Shown: in pieces, positions 8,994-20,356 of the stretch
Position numbering within the stretch: position 1 is the stretch's first letter
How the letters are laid out: every line of letters starts with the position of its first letter
Translations under genes and position numbers: made by a program
Assembly: GCA_022605425.2 (NCBI GenBank)
Contig: CM061246.1
Coordinates: 434,001 to 498,000, forward strand
Length of the DNA stretch: 64,000 bases
DNA from: Hamiltosporidium tvaerminnensis
Taxonomy: Eukaryota; Microsporidia; Dubosqiidae
Direction of reading: 5' to 3'
Notes under the pieces: model-generated
Databases searched by the model: none
What the model was told of the DNA's origin: nothing
What the model saw: only the letters and a program-made list of their open reading frames with translations

Positions 8994-11981
8994 CTAAACC
9001 TTAATTAAAAGATATTTTTTATGTTTTGACAATTGTTTATCCCCGAAATAAATTATGAAAAGATCACTTATCGGAATATTACCACTGACCAAGGGAATTA
9101 TTTCATATTTTTTTATCGTGAATGAATTTTTACTAACAATGAAAGGAGTATTTTCACAGGATAACAATATATTTTTAGTATAACTGATTTGGACTTTCAT
9201 ATTTTTGAATGGTAAAAAGTTAAAAAAAGCAAAAAATATCTCGGATTTCCTATTTTTATATAATTCGTTGGAAAATATCATGTAAAATGCACAGGCTTCT
9301 TCTTGTTTTTCCATGAAGAATGATTTTAATTTTTCGTATTCCATAATTGATTCGTGAAATAAAAATTTTGAATTTTTCATTTTATCAGTATCTATTGCAA
9401 GAAAAAATTTGTAAAAACATTCTTTGAAATTTTCAACAGAAATATTTTCATTAAAATTTATACAAATTGGAATTTCTCTGTCGATAAACAATGGAAAAAA
9501 ATCTAAAAAAAATTTGGGAATGTTAATGGAATTAAAATAATTCTTTAAAAATATATTTTTTAAATCTATAAATTTTTGAAGATCAATTTGATGTTCAAGT
9601 AAGCCCGTACAACTATTTTTATATTCATAAGTTTCTGGTTGTATGTCTTTGAATAAAAAGGATAAATTTTTTTCCAATGTTTCGTTAATTTTAACACACT
9701 GAAAGAATTTTGCTTTAACGCAAAAAATATATTCTTCATTGGGATTTAAGCAATACATAAATTTGTTTTCAATTTGTTCTAAAATTATATTATTTAAAAT
9801 ATTTTTATAAAAAAATTCATCAAAAGTATTATTTTCAAATATACTATGAACAGAATCATTCGTTAATAAATTATTAATTAAATTTTGAGAAAATTTATTC
9901 TCAAAATATTCAGTAAAATATTCCTCGAAGTTGGTACAATCAATTTTAATATTCACCAAATAAATGTTCTCGATTGTGTAATTTGGGTTAATGATTTGTA
10001 AATTATTTAATTCTATTTTTTTATCAGAAATATTTTTTACCAAAATGAAGAAAAAATCGGTCAAGAATTTTAAAAATACCGGCTTTAAAATAACAGATGA
10101 AACAACTCTAATCAAAATTTCTTGTGAAAAAAAATCTTTTACCCCTAATTTGAGTAAATGCTCACCGAGATCTAAATATTTACATCTTAAACCAACACTA
10201 TATATAGTAATTTTATCTTCATATGAACTATTCCGCTCTTTATTCTCTTTAAAAATATTTATTTTCTGTCCGTTCAAATCTAGATAAAGTTCTTCTGTAA
10301 AATTTGTTATTATTTTACATTTGATATTTATTTCTTCGAAACAATAAGAAGTTTTCGGACAATCCGTTTCTAAATAAACAAATTTTCTGTTTCTCTCAAT
10401 ATGAACTGTAAGATCAATTATCTGATAAAACCAAGAATTTTTATATTTAATTTTGAACTTATGAATTTTATAATTGCCTTCTTCGGGAAATTGAATCTGA
10501 TATTTAAAAATGCCATTTTCCAATATTTTACTATACTTTACTTCTTTTGGTTCATAGTTTTTAATTGAATGATTATATTTCATAAAAATTATTTCAATAT
10601 CCATTCTTAGTTCCACTGCAAGCGTTTCAAAACAGTTAAGAAATATTTCATTTTTTAAGGATTTCTTTAAACCATTAAACATGCTGTAATAATTTATTTC
10701 ATTTAGATCAATCAAATTGGTTTCAATTTCTATATTTATTTTATTATCTATGAACTCTTCAACTAAAGTTAAATCAAATTTATTAATTTGAAAAATCGAT
10801 TTAATTAAAGAATTCACTTGTGATTGATTATTATTAATCGTAGCAATATGATGACACTCTCTTAATATAATATTTAACAACCTAGATTCTTTTTTAAAAT
10901 AGAAACAAAGTATATGAAATACGGTAATATTTTTTGATTTATCACCAATGGTTTTTTCTAAAATAAAATCCGTAAAAAAACTGTAATCAAGATGTTTTTG
11001 AAGAAAAATATTTAAAGAAAAATATTTGAAAAAAATTGCTTTTCTTATTTGTGTTTGATTAAACAACAAAACATCAGATAATTCATAAGATAGAATAGCT
11101 TTGGTTAATTCATATCCTTCATAATTAAAAGTATTTACAAAAAAATATAAGGTAGATAAATATTCTTTATAAAGATGTTCCTCAGCTAAATAAATCATTA
11201 AGATAATAATCATTCTTATTCTTCCATGAATACAATGAATTTGAGTCATAATTCGTTCCAGAAGATTAATAAGTTCAGTATAATTTGGCCTTAAAATAAG
11301 GCAATAGAATAAGAGTTCATCTATAAGTATTTTTAATTTTTCATCTTCTACTTTTAAGTTTTTTAATAATTCTTCTGCTCTAATAAAGTCATCAAAAATT
11401 ACCAAGTCTATAAAATATTTAAGATTTTGTGTAATGTCCTTTCTATTTTCCTTAAAAATATATGTTCTCAAATCCAAAATACTTCTGCTTTCCCTAATTT
11501 TTTCTTTGTATGAACTTCTTATTTTATTTATTTCTTCATTTCGTATTTCAAATAATTCCTTAAAAATAAATTCAAAAAGCATATTTTCATCTAAAAATAT
11601 ATCCTTTTCAAAATCAATATAATATTCATCATTTTTTAAATTTTTTTTATGTGTCAGTTCAGAAAAATTCTCAAAATACAAATCTTTTTCTGGTTTTATT
11701 AATCTCAAGAATATTTTAACATTGTGATCATAAGCGTTACAATAAGTACAATTAAATTTACAAATTGAATCGTATAAAGATATAAATATTTTTTTATTTT
11801 TGTTTTCAGTTATTTCTCTCTGTAAAAGATCGTCAAACTCAACTATTTTTGATTTTATGCAAAATATTTTAGTTTTTAAAATATTTTTTTCTAATATATC
11901 CTTAAACTCTGATAAATTTGATTCCATTTCTATATATGCATTCATAGTAAAAAAGCTTTGGATTAATGTTTTTAAAGTCAT
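8994..11981 (-). CDS. Large helical plus beta-sandwich protein; TRAPPC10/Trs130-like is a possibility
   Basis: Intact 995-aa frame with an ATG start. Residues 1-450 are predominantly helical (solenoid-like), with two Cys pairs near residues 74-81. About 455-680 looks like consecutive beta-sandwich/Ig-like strands, followed by a mixed stretch. The C-terminus (~890-995) is again strand-rich and contains IIPLVSGNIP. An N-terminal helical half, Ig-like sandwiches and a C-terminal PL..G.+P strand are the layout of TRAPPC10/Trs130, a TRAPP II subunit that activates Golgi Rab GTPases. That match is by architecture only, so I leave the gene unnamed. Other solenoid/Ig trafficking proteins would fit as well. 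No membrane segment or signal peptide. A CCC lies 24 bases upstream of the ATG. Clearly a real gene from its length. Confidence 0.85.
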   Translation of the reverse strand: MTLKTLIQSFFTMNAYIEMESNLSEFKDILEKNILKTKIFCIKSKIVEFDDLLQREITENKNKKIFISLYDSICKFNCTYCNAYDHNVKIFLRLIKPEKDLYFENFSELTHKKNLKNDEYYIDFEKDIFLDENMLFEFIFKELFEIRNEEINKIRSSYKEKIRESRSILDLRTYIFKENRKDITQNLKYFIDLVIFDDFIRAEELLKNLKVEDEKLKILIDELLFYCLILRPNYTELINLLERIMTQIHCIHGRIRMIIILMIYLAEEHLYKEYLSTLYFFVNTFNYEGYELTKAILSYELSDVLLFNQTQIRKAIFFKYFSLNIFLQKHLDYSFFTDFILEKTIGDKSKNITVFHILCFYFKKESRLLNIILRECHHIATINNNQSQVNSLIKSIFQINKFDLTLVEEFIDNKINIEIETNLIDLNEINYYSMFNGLKKSLKNEIFLNCFETLAVELRMDIEIIFMKYNHSIKNYEPKEVKYSKILENGIFKYQIQFPEEGNYKIHKFKIKYKNSWFYQIIDLTVHIERNRKFVYLETDCPKTSYCFEEINIKCKIITNFTEELYLDLNGQKINIFKENKERNSSYEDKITIYSVGLRCKYLDLGEHLLKLGVKDFFSQEILIRVVSSVILKPVFLKFLTDFFFILVKNISDKKIELNNLQIINPNYTIENIYLVNIKIDCTNFEEYFTEYFENKFSQNLINNLLTNDSVHSIFENNTFDEFFYKNILNNIILEQIENKFMYCLNPNEEYIFCVKAKFFQCVKINETLEKNLSFLFKDIQPETYEYKNSCTGLLEHQIDLQKFIDLKNIFLKNYFNSINIPKFFLDFFPLFIDREIPICINFNENISVENFKECFYKFFLAIDTDKMKNSKFLFHESIMEYEKLKSFFMEKQEEACAFYMIFSNELYKNRKSEIFFAFFNFLPFKNMKVQISYTKNILLSCENTPFIVSKNSFTIKKYEIIPLVSGNIPISDLFIIYFGDKQLSKHKKYLLIKV

Positions 11982-12551
11982 TTATTCTATTTAAAATATA
12001 TATATGGGTAAGACATGATATATATTTAAATTTCTCATTTAGTATTTTTGATATAAAACAAAAGAAAATTATAACTTGTGATTTGTAAGAAAATAATGAA
12101 AGATTTAAATATAATTTTAAAATCTATCCCATCTTTATTTGGCTCAATTATTTTTTATTATAAAATAGAGTTATGCTACGACTCACCTCGAATTTTTAAC
12201 TGTTTCAAAAAGTGAAAGAACCTATAAAGTGCTACATTTTAAAAAGATTACTCTTATGAATCGTTCATAAGTCATACGAACCAATAATATTATACAGAAA
12301 CAAGACATGAAACACCTTAAAGCATTTGATTGTTCAAAAAAATTTAAATATCTTTTCTATATTAAAGTATACTACAACAAATGTATTATAGAAGTATATT
12401 TTGACCCTTCTGAAATTTAATTTTCACTTAGGATTTAATTTAAATCCCTTATTCTAATTAATTTCTAATTGTTTTTGCAAATACATAAACAATTGTATCA
12501 GAAGCTTGATGCTTTTTTGATTTTTCTCAGTGTAATTTATTTATATCTTGC
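11982..12551. other. AT-rich intergenic region
   Basis: Upstream region of the 995-aa gene; nothing else recognised before the F2 element at 12563. Confidence 0.45.
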
Positions 12552-12562
12552 ATAATAGTTGC

Positions 12563-12784
12563 TTACTTATTCCCGTTCTCTTTTACTTCTCGGTGTTGAG
12601 GATGCACAAATAAAAATTTTCCATTTGTTTCTTTTAATCGAAATAACTCGGGATTATAGGGGATTAGCCTATGGAACTAGCGAGGTTTATATCCCACCAA
12701 AATCTCAACAATGATTTTCAAACAATTTTAGATACTCATTGCCAAGCAGATAGTTTTTAATGTGGCTATACTTCTTCCACTTTA
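12563..12784 (-). mobile_element. F2 short retroposon, copy a
   Basis: A 222-bp element flanked by the perfect 11-bp duplication ATAATAGTTGC at 12552-12562 and 12785-12795. In minus orientation it starts GTGGAAGAAGTATAGCCACA and ends GAACGGGAATAAGTAA. It aligns along its length with copies at 54497-54722 and 56513-56746, and shares its first ~45 bases with the F1 family. No coding capacity. Confidence 0.8.
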
Positions 12785-13227
12785 ATAATAGTTGCATAGG
12801 ACAACTATTGATTGAATAATCTTATGAAGTTTTATATCTGATTGAATTAAATGATTTTCAATGAAAATAACTAAAAGTTTATATAATTACAACATTTCTA
12901 ATGCATAACGACGCGTTCAAATATTTTTTTTCGAAAAAAAACTCCACAGATCTTAAAACTATCGAAAAGTAAATTGATAGTTAAGAAAACAAATGGTAAA
13001 TTTAATAAAGTTAAAAAACAAAAGCTACTAAAAATTTGAACCCAATAAGACAGAAACTAAAAATACTCCATGAAAACTATTCTGAGTTTTGATTAATCAA
13101 TTGCTAAGCGGCTTAAAACGCAGATACGGGATCCCAAAAGATATACAGGTAAACAGAGCAAGCGAGAGTATACAATCCTAACTGAAAATATCGGAAACTA
13201 TAGCTCAATAACGAAGTTAAATATGAT

Positions 13228-13955
13228 CATTTTGTTGGAAAAAGTTACATCATTTTAAAACAGTGGCATAAGTTACTTTTGTTTATGACTTTCACACAAT
13301 TCTAGGCTTTACCTCTAATTGCCCAACCACACTGCATCAGTATTTCTTAAGATACCTCTATCCCATAGCCTTCATCTACCAAGTGCGTATAACCTAATTA
13401 ATAGGCGAGGCAGTTGCCCGGAGTTCGTTAATGTCCGTAGCATGGAGTGTGATCGAAAGCCGAAGCTCCCCTAGGCTCCCCAAAGACTATGCAGTATTCC
13501 CACTTACTTTACACTTTTTGAATCTAATAAACCTCTAGCTAAGATATATTTCAGAGACTTACATGGAGTCCACCTAGACAGTGCAATGTCTTATCAACAG
13601 GTATAACCTACACCTAGCTTTCCCGGGTTTAAATAGTTTTATTTTTATATCTCCATGGCGCCCAGTCTTCTAACCCGAATGAGTAAGACTAGGTTTCCAT
13701 GCTCTTACATGAAAATTATCTACAAGTTCAGCCGCGGTCTGCAATCTAGTTACATAAAAAACCACAAAATATATCTCTAGAAAAAGTATCGCTTTCTATA
13801 GACTTTCTTCTCCTCATACAAATCCCACGGACAACCGAAATTTTAGTGGAGTTTTATTCCGACCGAAAAACCAAACAATGATCTTCACACCAGTTTCACA
13901 TATTCATTGCCAAGCAGAAAGTTTTTAGTTTGGTTATTTTCACTCCACTCGTGAG
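13228..13955 (-). mobile_element. F1 retroposon-like repeat, copy 1
   Basis: A ~728-bp copy of a repeat also found at 14109-15045, 20357-21071, ~24640-25350 and 55743-56473. It is flanked by 12-bp duplications differing at one base (GTTAAATATGAT 13216-13227, GTTTAATATGAT 13956-13967). Short GC-richer blocks are conserved between copies, but no open frame is. Confidence 0.82.
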
Positions 13956-14108
13956 GTTTAATATGATAGATATATCTTATTTTTGTTGAATGCAAAATTA
14001 AGTACGTTTCTACAGGTCCAGCGTTTAGTTATTTTCGGAACCTTCTAAAATGATTTCTAACCAATAAGAAGGTGTAAATTTTTATTAATTCTATATTAAT
14101 ATTGCTTA

Positions 14109-15045
14109 AGGGGGAATAATCACATTAAAAACTATCCGTTGAGTATGATTTGGGGAAATAATGTCAACATCATTCTTTTGGATTTTAGGTGAAATAAAAA
14201 ACACATTACATTTTTGGTTACTCTATGTAAATTTATATATGGTGGAGAAGTCCAAAATAGCAAGACCATATTACAAATTTAGGTTGTAGGTTTTTAAACA
14301 ACAAGATTAGAAGCCAGATTGAAATAGTTGGTAATGACATGTAAAAGCCTCACAACTAGCCTATCTCACTCTATTTAGAAGAATTTTGCGCATGGGAAAT
14401 ACAAAAAAATTAAATTCATTCGTTCATCCTCGGGATTACAACCCTGAACGAGCCTTAGCCCTCCCTAAGTAATGTCGCTCACTGGTCTCTTTCCTGTTGG
14501 GTTCGTTTAATTTTTTTGGGTTTCGTAACAAGATGGTTTAAAGGGTGGGCTGTTAGCCCTACGCCCAACTTCCAGCCTAAAGGCTTAGCCCGTTTGAGTC
14601 GCCTCTTACGACAAGAAGGGAAGACCTCATGCCGATTCTGGTCCCGGCAAAAAAATTAGATACTGTTTAAAAATTTAGACAATTAAAGTAACTGATATTA
14701 CGTTGGTAAGCAATTAAAATGACTAGGTATACTAATTTAAGCTCACTGTGATATTTTATAGAGAAATATATATTTGGTTCGGAAGGTGTAAAAAATGCGA
14801 GAAGGCTCTTGGTCTTGGATATCTTAAGGTAAGTTTCGGCCTGTAATCACACTTAAAGTAACGCCCATTAACAAAAATCGGGCACCTGGAAAGCTGATTA
14901 AATTGGTTCTATACATTTTCTATGTGAAAACTTTAGGATTTGGGTATCTAAGAGACACAGTTCAAGCGTCGAATGGAGAGCAGTTATCTTTACAAATTCT
15001 AAGTATACGTTAAGGCCACGAAAAAAATATATAATATGCTTTTTG
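14109..15045 (+). mobile_element. F1 repeat, copy 5, interrupted by a GC-rich insertion
   Basis: 5' head similar to other F1 copies (AATAATCACATTAAAAACTA). The body aligns to about 14400, is interrupted by the GC-rich element 14413-14647, then resumes (GGTTCGGAAG, CTCTTGG, GTATCTAAGAG) to about 15045. It is the most diverged F1 copy; no clear target duplication. Confidence 0.65.
14413..14647. mobile_element. GC-rich 235-bp insertion with 11-bp flanking duplication
   Basis: Base composition differs sharply from the surroundings. It is flanked by CAAAAAAATTA at 14402-14412 and 14648-14658 and splits an F1 copy at a point where the other copies are continuous. It contains short inverted blocks (GGGTGGGC/GCCCAAC-like, CAGCCTAAAGGCTTAG) and CGCCTCTTACGACAAGAAGG. 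No open frame. Reading direction unknown. Confidence 0.7.
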
Positions 15046-16890
15046 TTCAACATGGATATTCATTCAGATAGTAAAATAATTCTTTATAACCATAATTTGG
15101 CATTTCGTTTTTTTAATTTATGGTTCAATAAAAAGTTCAAATACAAAATTTATTGCAAGAATTTTGTTGGTCAAAAAACCTTACTGAATAGAAAATTTAT
15201 CTATGATTTATGAAACTTTATTAAAGATTTTTTCTTGTATTTTATGCAAAGCTAGTTGCTTAAATTATTTTTTTTTCGATTTTACAAGTCATAGGTTTAA
15301 ATTTAATTAATGTCCTGAATATATCCCGATGTATTATTTTACCTCTTCCATAGGAAATTAGATGCTTAAAAATTTAAATCGTTGCTTTATTCCTTCTTTC
15401 AGGTTAATGTTTACACGAAAAAATAGCATAGACTGGGTATGTATTCTCATTTTTTTTGATTACATTTTCTTATTTAATTCCTAGGTTTTATCGAACCAGT
15501 CCTTAACTATATTCTCTAGGTAAAAAATATGAATGATCTCGTACATATCTTTGAGTATTATCGACAGAAAATTAACCTTGGGCCTTAGTTAAATTGAAGC
15601 TTTCAAATAGTAAATTTATAGTCTAAAGGCACTGTACACTCAACTGAAACCTAAAAAATTTTTCTGACACCCCACCAAAAACAAATCATGGCTTATTAGT
15701 CTACGGCGTATAATTGTCTGGTTTTTTGTGCTTAACACTTTTGAGCGAGCCATGTGAAGTAATAACATTTCCTAAACAAAATATTATCAGCTTATTTTAC
15801 AAAATGAAATTCACATTTTAGATTGCAGATTTTTACATAGGTCTTAAGTGTAGCCATTAGCTTCATTTCCAAATAAACGACTCTTAATTTTTTTTTAAGC
15901 TTGTATTTTTATTTACTAAAGCCTATGATAATGCTCCCGTTCTCTTCCTAATATTGTTCTTCAGTCTTTTTGGTCATTTTACATATTTTAAGCCTCGCTT
16001 CACATCATTATTAGATTGACAATAGTTCTGATATTTTCCTTCTACTTTTCAAAATATATTTCTATTACGAATGCTGCAAAAATTTTCTTCATAGCCGCCA
16101 CATATTTTTTTTCAAGAGTCGACTCATTCAAACAATTTATAATACATACTATCTGGTCACTTTTATAGTTTGAAACGCTTAAATATATTATTCAATTCGT
16201 ATCATTACACGCAATTCCCAAATTAATGTTTTCCAATTGGTTATTAGTGACTCTTCATCCTAATCTTAACTAGGAGAATCGTGTTATTGATCAAAATATT
16301 TTGTTAGTCTTCCCAAATTTGAGATACCATTCTTTTATACGAATTTCTTTAATTGTTTTCTTAAATTTAAGAGATGAAAAGGTTTATGTCGACTTGGATC
16401 TTAATGCAGTATCAAAATCTTACAACTTCTGTTTTATCCGCCTAAAACCACACCTTACATCCTGAACATAGATTTTACTTGTAACAACAATACCAAAAGA
16501 ATTGTAGCAATAGACTATAAGACATCAGCTGGTTCTATTCGAAGAAATTCGAAATTATATTCGATTCTTTTCTTGTATTACATTTGAAGCTAAAAAATAT
16601 CTTAAGTGTAGATATTTGTTTCCCCTATACTTCTTAAAATTAAATATGTTGAGTACCTAATACAATATTTTATTTTCTTCATATATTTATAAGAACTAAG
16701 TCATTCTATAAAGCACATTCGCACACCACATATTTTTTGCGACGTAGTTCATATCCCTATTTCTTAATAGTATTGGGAGTACACATGTGAATATATTAGA
16801 GTGAGCTTTTATTGAAAAAAATTGAATATACTAAAAAAATCTTAAAAATCGACACTTCACAATAACAAAAAAAGGAACAATTTTAATATT
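15046..16890. other. AT-rich region without recognised features
   Basis: About 1.8 kb; both strands are stop-riddled in all frames. No repeat of the window's families detected. Confidence 0.45.
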
Positions 16891-19387
16891 TTATGAAGCA
16901 TATATTCTTAGGTTTTCTGAAGGAAACGCTTCTTTTAAATTTTTAATAAATTCTGTATTCATAAACGCCGCGTTAAAGGACATCTCAAGGAATACGTCAT
17001 TTGATAAGCCGATATTTGTATAATATTTAATCGAAAATGGGACTGAACAGCGAATTAACGATAATTTTTTGAGTTTTTTTCAATTTTGAAATAAATTTCA
17101 AATCGGATTCAGAAATACAAAAATTTGAGAAATATATATATTTTATATTATAGTCCTCGCCATAATACCCATAAATGTAGAGGCATACATTCAGTCCATA
17201 GTACTTAAGAAAACAGTCGAAATGATGTTTAGTAAACTGATGTTAGTATATTTTTAATACGTCACTATATATATAGTGTAATAACAAACAGAAATAAATA
17301 AATAGTCCTCGCCATTGCAAAATAGATCAGATATATAAATTTGTTCCAAATCTAGGTTAGAAAATTTAATATTTTCCAAATTCAAGGAATTTTTGAAAAC
17401 TTGAACATCTTCTTCTCCAATCACAAATTGAGTAAGACTTAATTTCTTTACTTGGGAATAATTATTTTTTGAAAATAAACATTGTAAGGAACCTGTATCA
17501 CATTTAGCACATAAATAAAGTGATTCTTTTAGTTGAATATTCGAGAGCAATTTCATTTCGGACATTTCAATTTTTTCCTTGTGGAAAAAAATTTCTAAAA
17601 GTTCTAGATGTCTGATATTAATTTTCATAGAGTAAGGCCAGCTTAAATAACTTTTCGTGGAAATAATAAAACTAATTCGTTTTAAATTGGTCATTAAAGT
17701 ACCAATCCGTAGAAATTTCTTAAAATGCATCACATTTAGCCCCAAATGTAAAATATTCAATAGATTTGTTGTTAAAATTCAAATTCTCTTTCAAGAAAAT
17801 TTCCGAACAAAAAATTCTTAAATTTTTAAGCTCATATATATCTAAAATATCTTTCAAAAAACCACAATTTATTGTTGATTTATCAATTGCTATTTCACTA
17901 ATATTCTTTTCTATAACATTACCTTTGACTTTAAATTCATTTAAATCCAACTCATAAAAAGTTATAGAGATGTTAAAAAAATCACTATTGCAACGAATAT
18001 TACATCCTATTTGCCAGAAGTTATATTTTAAATCCAAAAATTTAAAACTTTTTATTTTTTCTTTGAAAATATTTTCATCAAAAAGAGATGAAAAAGATAT
18101 ATAGTTATAATTTTTGTATTTATTTAGGTCGAACTAGACATTTTTCTCGCATGATAATTCCTTTTTAGACCTTCCTCCTTTTTTTTGTGAATTCAAAACA
18201 ATATCTTTAATTTTGTCAAGTGTGGTAAGTATTTCAAATTTAGCAATTAAATTTTCTTTATTTATAATGAAACAATCATAAAAGATAAATTCATCTATTT
18301 TATTTAGTGTTTTTGAAAATTTTAACTTTGTTATGATTGTAGATTCCAAAAAGACAATTTTCTTTAGATATATAAATGCTTGATTTGTATTAAGAGAGAT
18401 GATAAATTGACTTGGAATTCTAAGGTTATGAAATACGATTTCATCAAGTCTTTTTTGTAAATTTTCTAAAATGAAACAACATATTTTTAAATTTTTCAAT
18501 TTTACATCAAGCACATGAAGATATTTTATATCAAATGTATTTAGTACTAGGATGAACAGATTTTTACTTTTTACATGTTTTGCTATATTTTTCGAAATAT
18601 TTTCAAAAAAATCATCTTTCAAAATCAATAGATAGCTTCTGTTGGGCGTATAGAATATTTCATATTTCTCTAACAGACAAATATTGTTTTCCCTAATAAA
18701 AACCCATGGATTAAAGTTGTTTTCGTGTTTAAAAAATTCAAAATATTCTTGAGATATTATTTTGAAGAATTCATGTGAAAATATTTCTTGTTTTGAAAAA
18801 TGTAACGGTATTTTATCAACAACATTATCCTCTAATTCTGTAGATTGTGATAATGAGAAAAAAATCGAAATCAAAAATTTTCTTAATTTATCGTCATATT
18901 GTACTCTTAAATATTCTAAAAAGTATACAATTGTATAAAAACTTTCTATTGTCATTTTTTCATGTGCGAAATAGTATGACATTATTACTCTATAAAAAAT
19001 TTTAAATTCGGATGTCGTTATATGGGGGCATAAATATATCTCTTGATTCGATTTTTCGGCGTTCAAGTTTTGAAATATATCAAATTTTAAACCAAAAATT
19101 TCGATATCTTCAATGATATACTTTTGATATTTTATACTGTTGTTGCTGGCTAAAAGATACTTTATATGCTCGATTTCTATTGTTTTGTCACGAACGTCTC
19201 TTTTGATTCTGCAAAAACAATCAGTTTTTGTTGCTGTAATATCTAAATTTAAAAAATGTTCTTGGATATCTTGAGCAACATAAACTATCACATCTCTCTC
19301 ACTTGAGTTGCAAGCAAATATCAAAATAAGAGAATCCAAGATATAAAACATATTTTTTGATCCTAAAAAATATAAATTAAATTTCAT
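16891..19387 (-). pseudogene. LRR-family protein gene, broken by a nonsense codon, frameshifts and a LINE-derived insertion
   Basis: Starts at the ATG at 19387 with a hydrophobic signal-like N-terminus (residues ~10-27, FYILDSLILIFAC). A 417-aa frame ends at an in-frame TAG (18134-18136), and the same frame continues open to about 17740. The coding frame then shifts by one, and LRR-like sequence (NILHLGLN, QVKKLSLTQF, LENIKFSNLDLEQI) continues to 17302. There a 138-bp LINE-derived insertion with a 14-bp duplication interrupts it. Beyond the insertion the reading resumes, shifts frame once more near 17025, and ends at a TAA at 16891-16893. Undoing the insertion gives roughly 780 codons. The product would be a secreted or surface LRR protein with weakly conserved repeats, of the kind expanded in some microsporidia. 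Function unknown. Confidence 0.75.
17164..17301 (+). mobile_element. Short LINE-derived insertion in the LRR pseudogene
   Basis: The first ~68 bases match the LINE segment beginning AATACCCATGAATGTAGAGG. The remaining ~70 bases match no copy in the window, and the LINE 3' terminus is absent. Perfect 14-bp duplications ATAGTCCTCGCCAT lie at 17150-17163 and 17302-17315, and the LRR reading resumes across them. Confidence 0.88.
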
Positions 19388-20343
19388 GAGGTTGAAATAT
19401 AATTTTTATTTATATTTTTTAAATCAATTAACCATTTAAGTATTTTCAAAAATAAATTCGTTTTAAATGACAATATTATAAAAAATAAGCCTGGAAATTT
19501 TATAATATTAGCCAAAATCTAAATAAATATTAAAAAGTAGAATAGTTTATACAAGAATTGGTTTTTTTTTAACTTTTTTATATTAAAAAAATTTAAGACA
19601 AAAAATTTCCTCCTTTATTTTGCTGTTCTTTTTCGCATCAAAATAGATCATTCAATATTCTTTTTATTTTTTCTTACAAATTTCTATAAATTTTAGATCG
19701 TTTTTTTATATTCCAAAATTAAATTTGCCAATTAATCACTTTTTAGAATATTTGTAAAATCTGAATGATATTCTTTAAAAAAGCTTAAAATTCAATTAAT
19801 TTGTTAGATTGAAATTCATTTGAAGGATATATATTCACATTATTTAAGATAAAGAATAAATCAAGCAATATATTAAGACACGTAATTGTTATTTACTTTC
19901 AAATTTATTTCATTATTAAAATTTTTGAAGAAATAGACTCAAAACAGTAATTTTAAATAAAATCACTTTGGACATATCCCATCTATATTATTAATATATT
20001 TTGTTTTTATGTATGATTTATTTTTTTCATTTTTTTGTATAATTTAATTTATTCATCTTTTGTTCTATAGTTGGTTTTAACGGCACTATTTTCTACGATT
20101 ATTTATCTTTTTGATGATTTTTAAACTTATCAGAAAATAGAGCAGAGTTACGTGTTTGTAATTTTAAATATTTTATTCATATTTCAACCAATTATTAATT
20201 TAATAATTTTTAATTTATTTAATACCAGAAAATTTTATTTATTTTAAGTTTGAAGAAAATAGAATCAATCATTTATATTTTAAACAAAACATGTATATGA
20301 GAGAAAATAAATACAAGTTGAACGACTTATTTAATTAATCAAC
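19388..20343. other. AT-rich intergenic region
   Basis: Upstream of the LRR pseudogene; nothing further recognised. Confidence 0.45.
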
Positions 20344-20356
20344 ATAACTATTTTAG

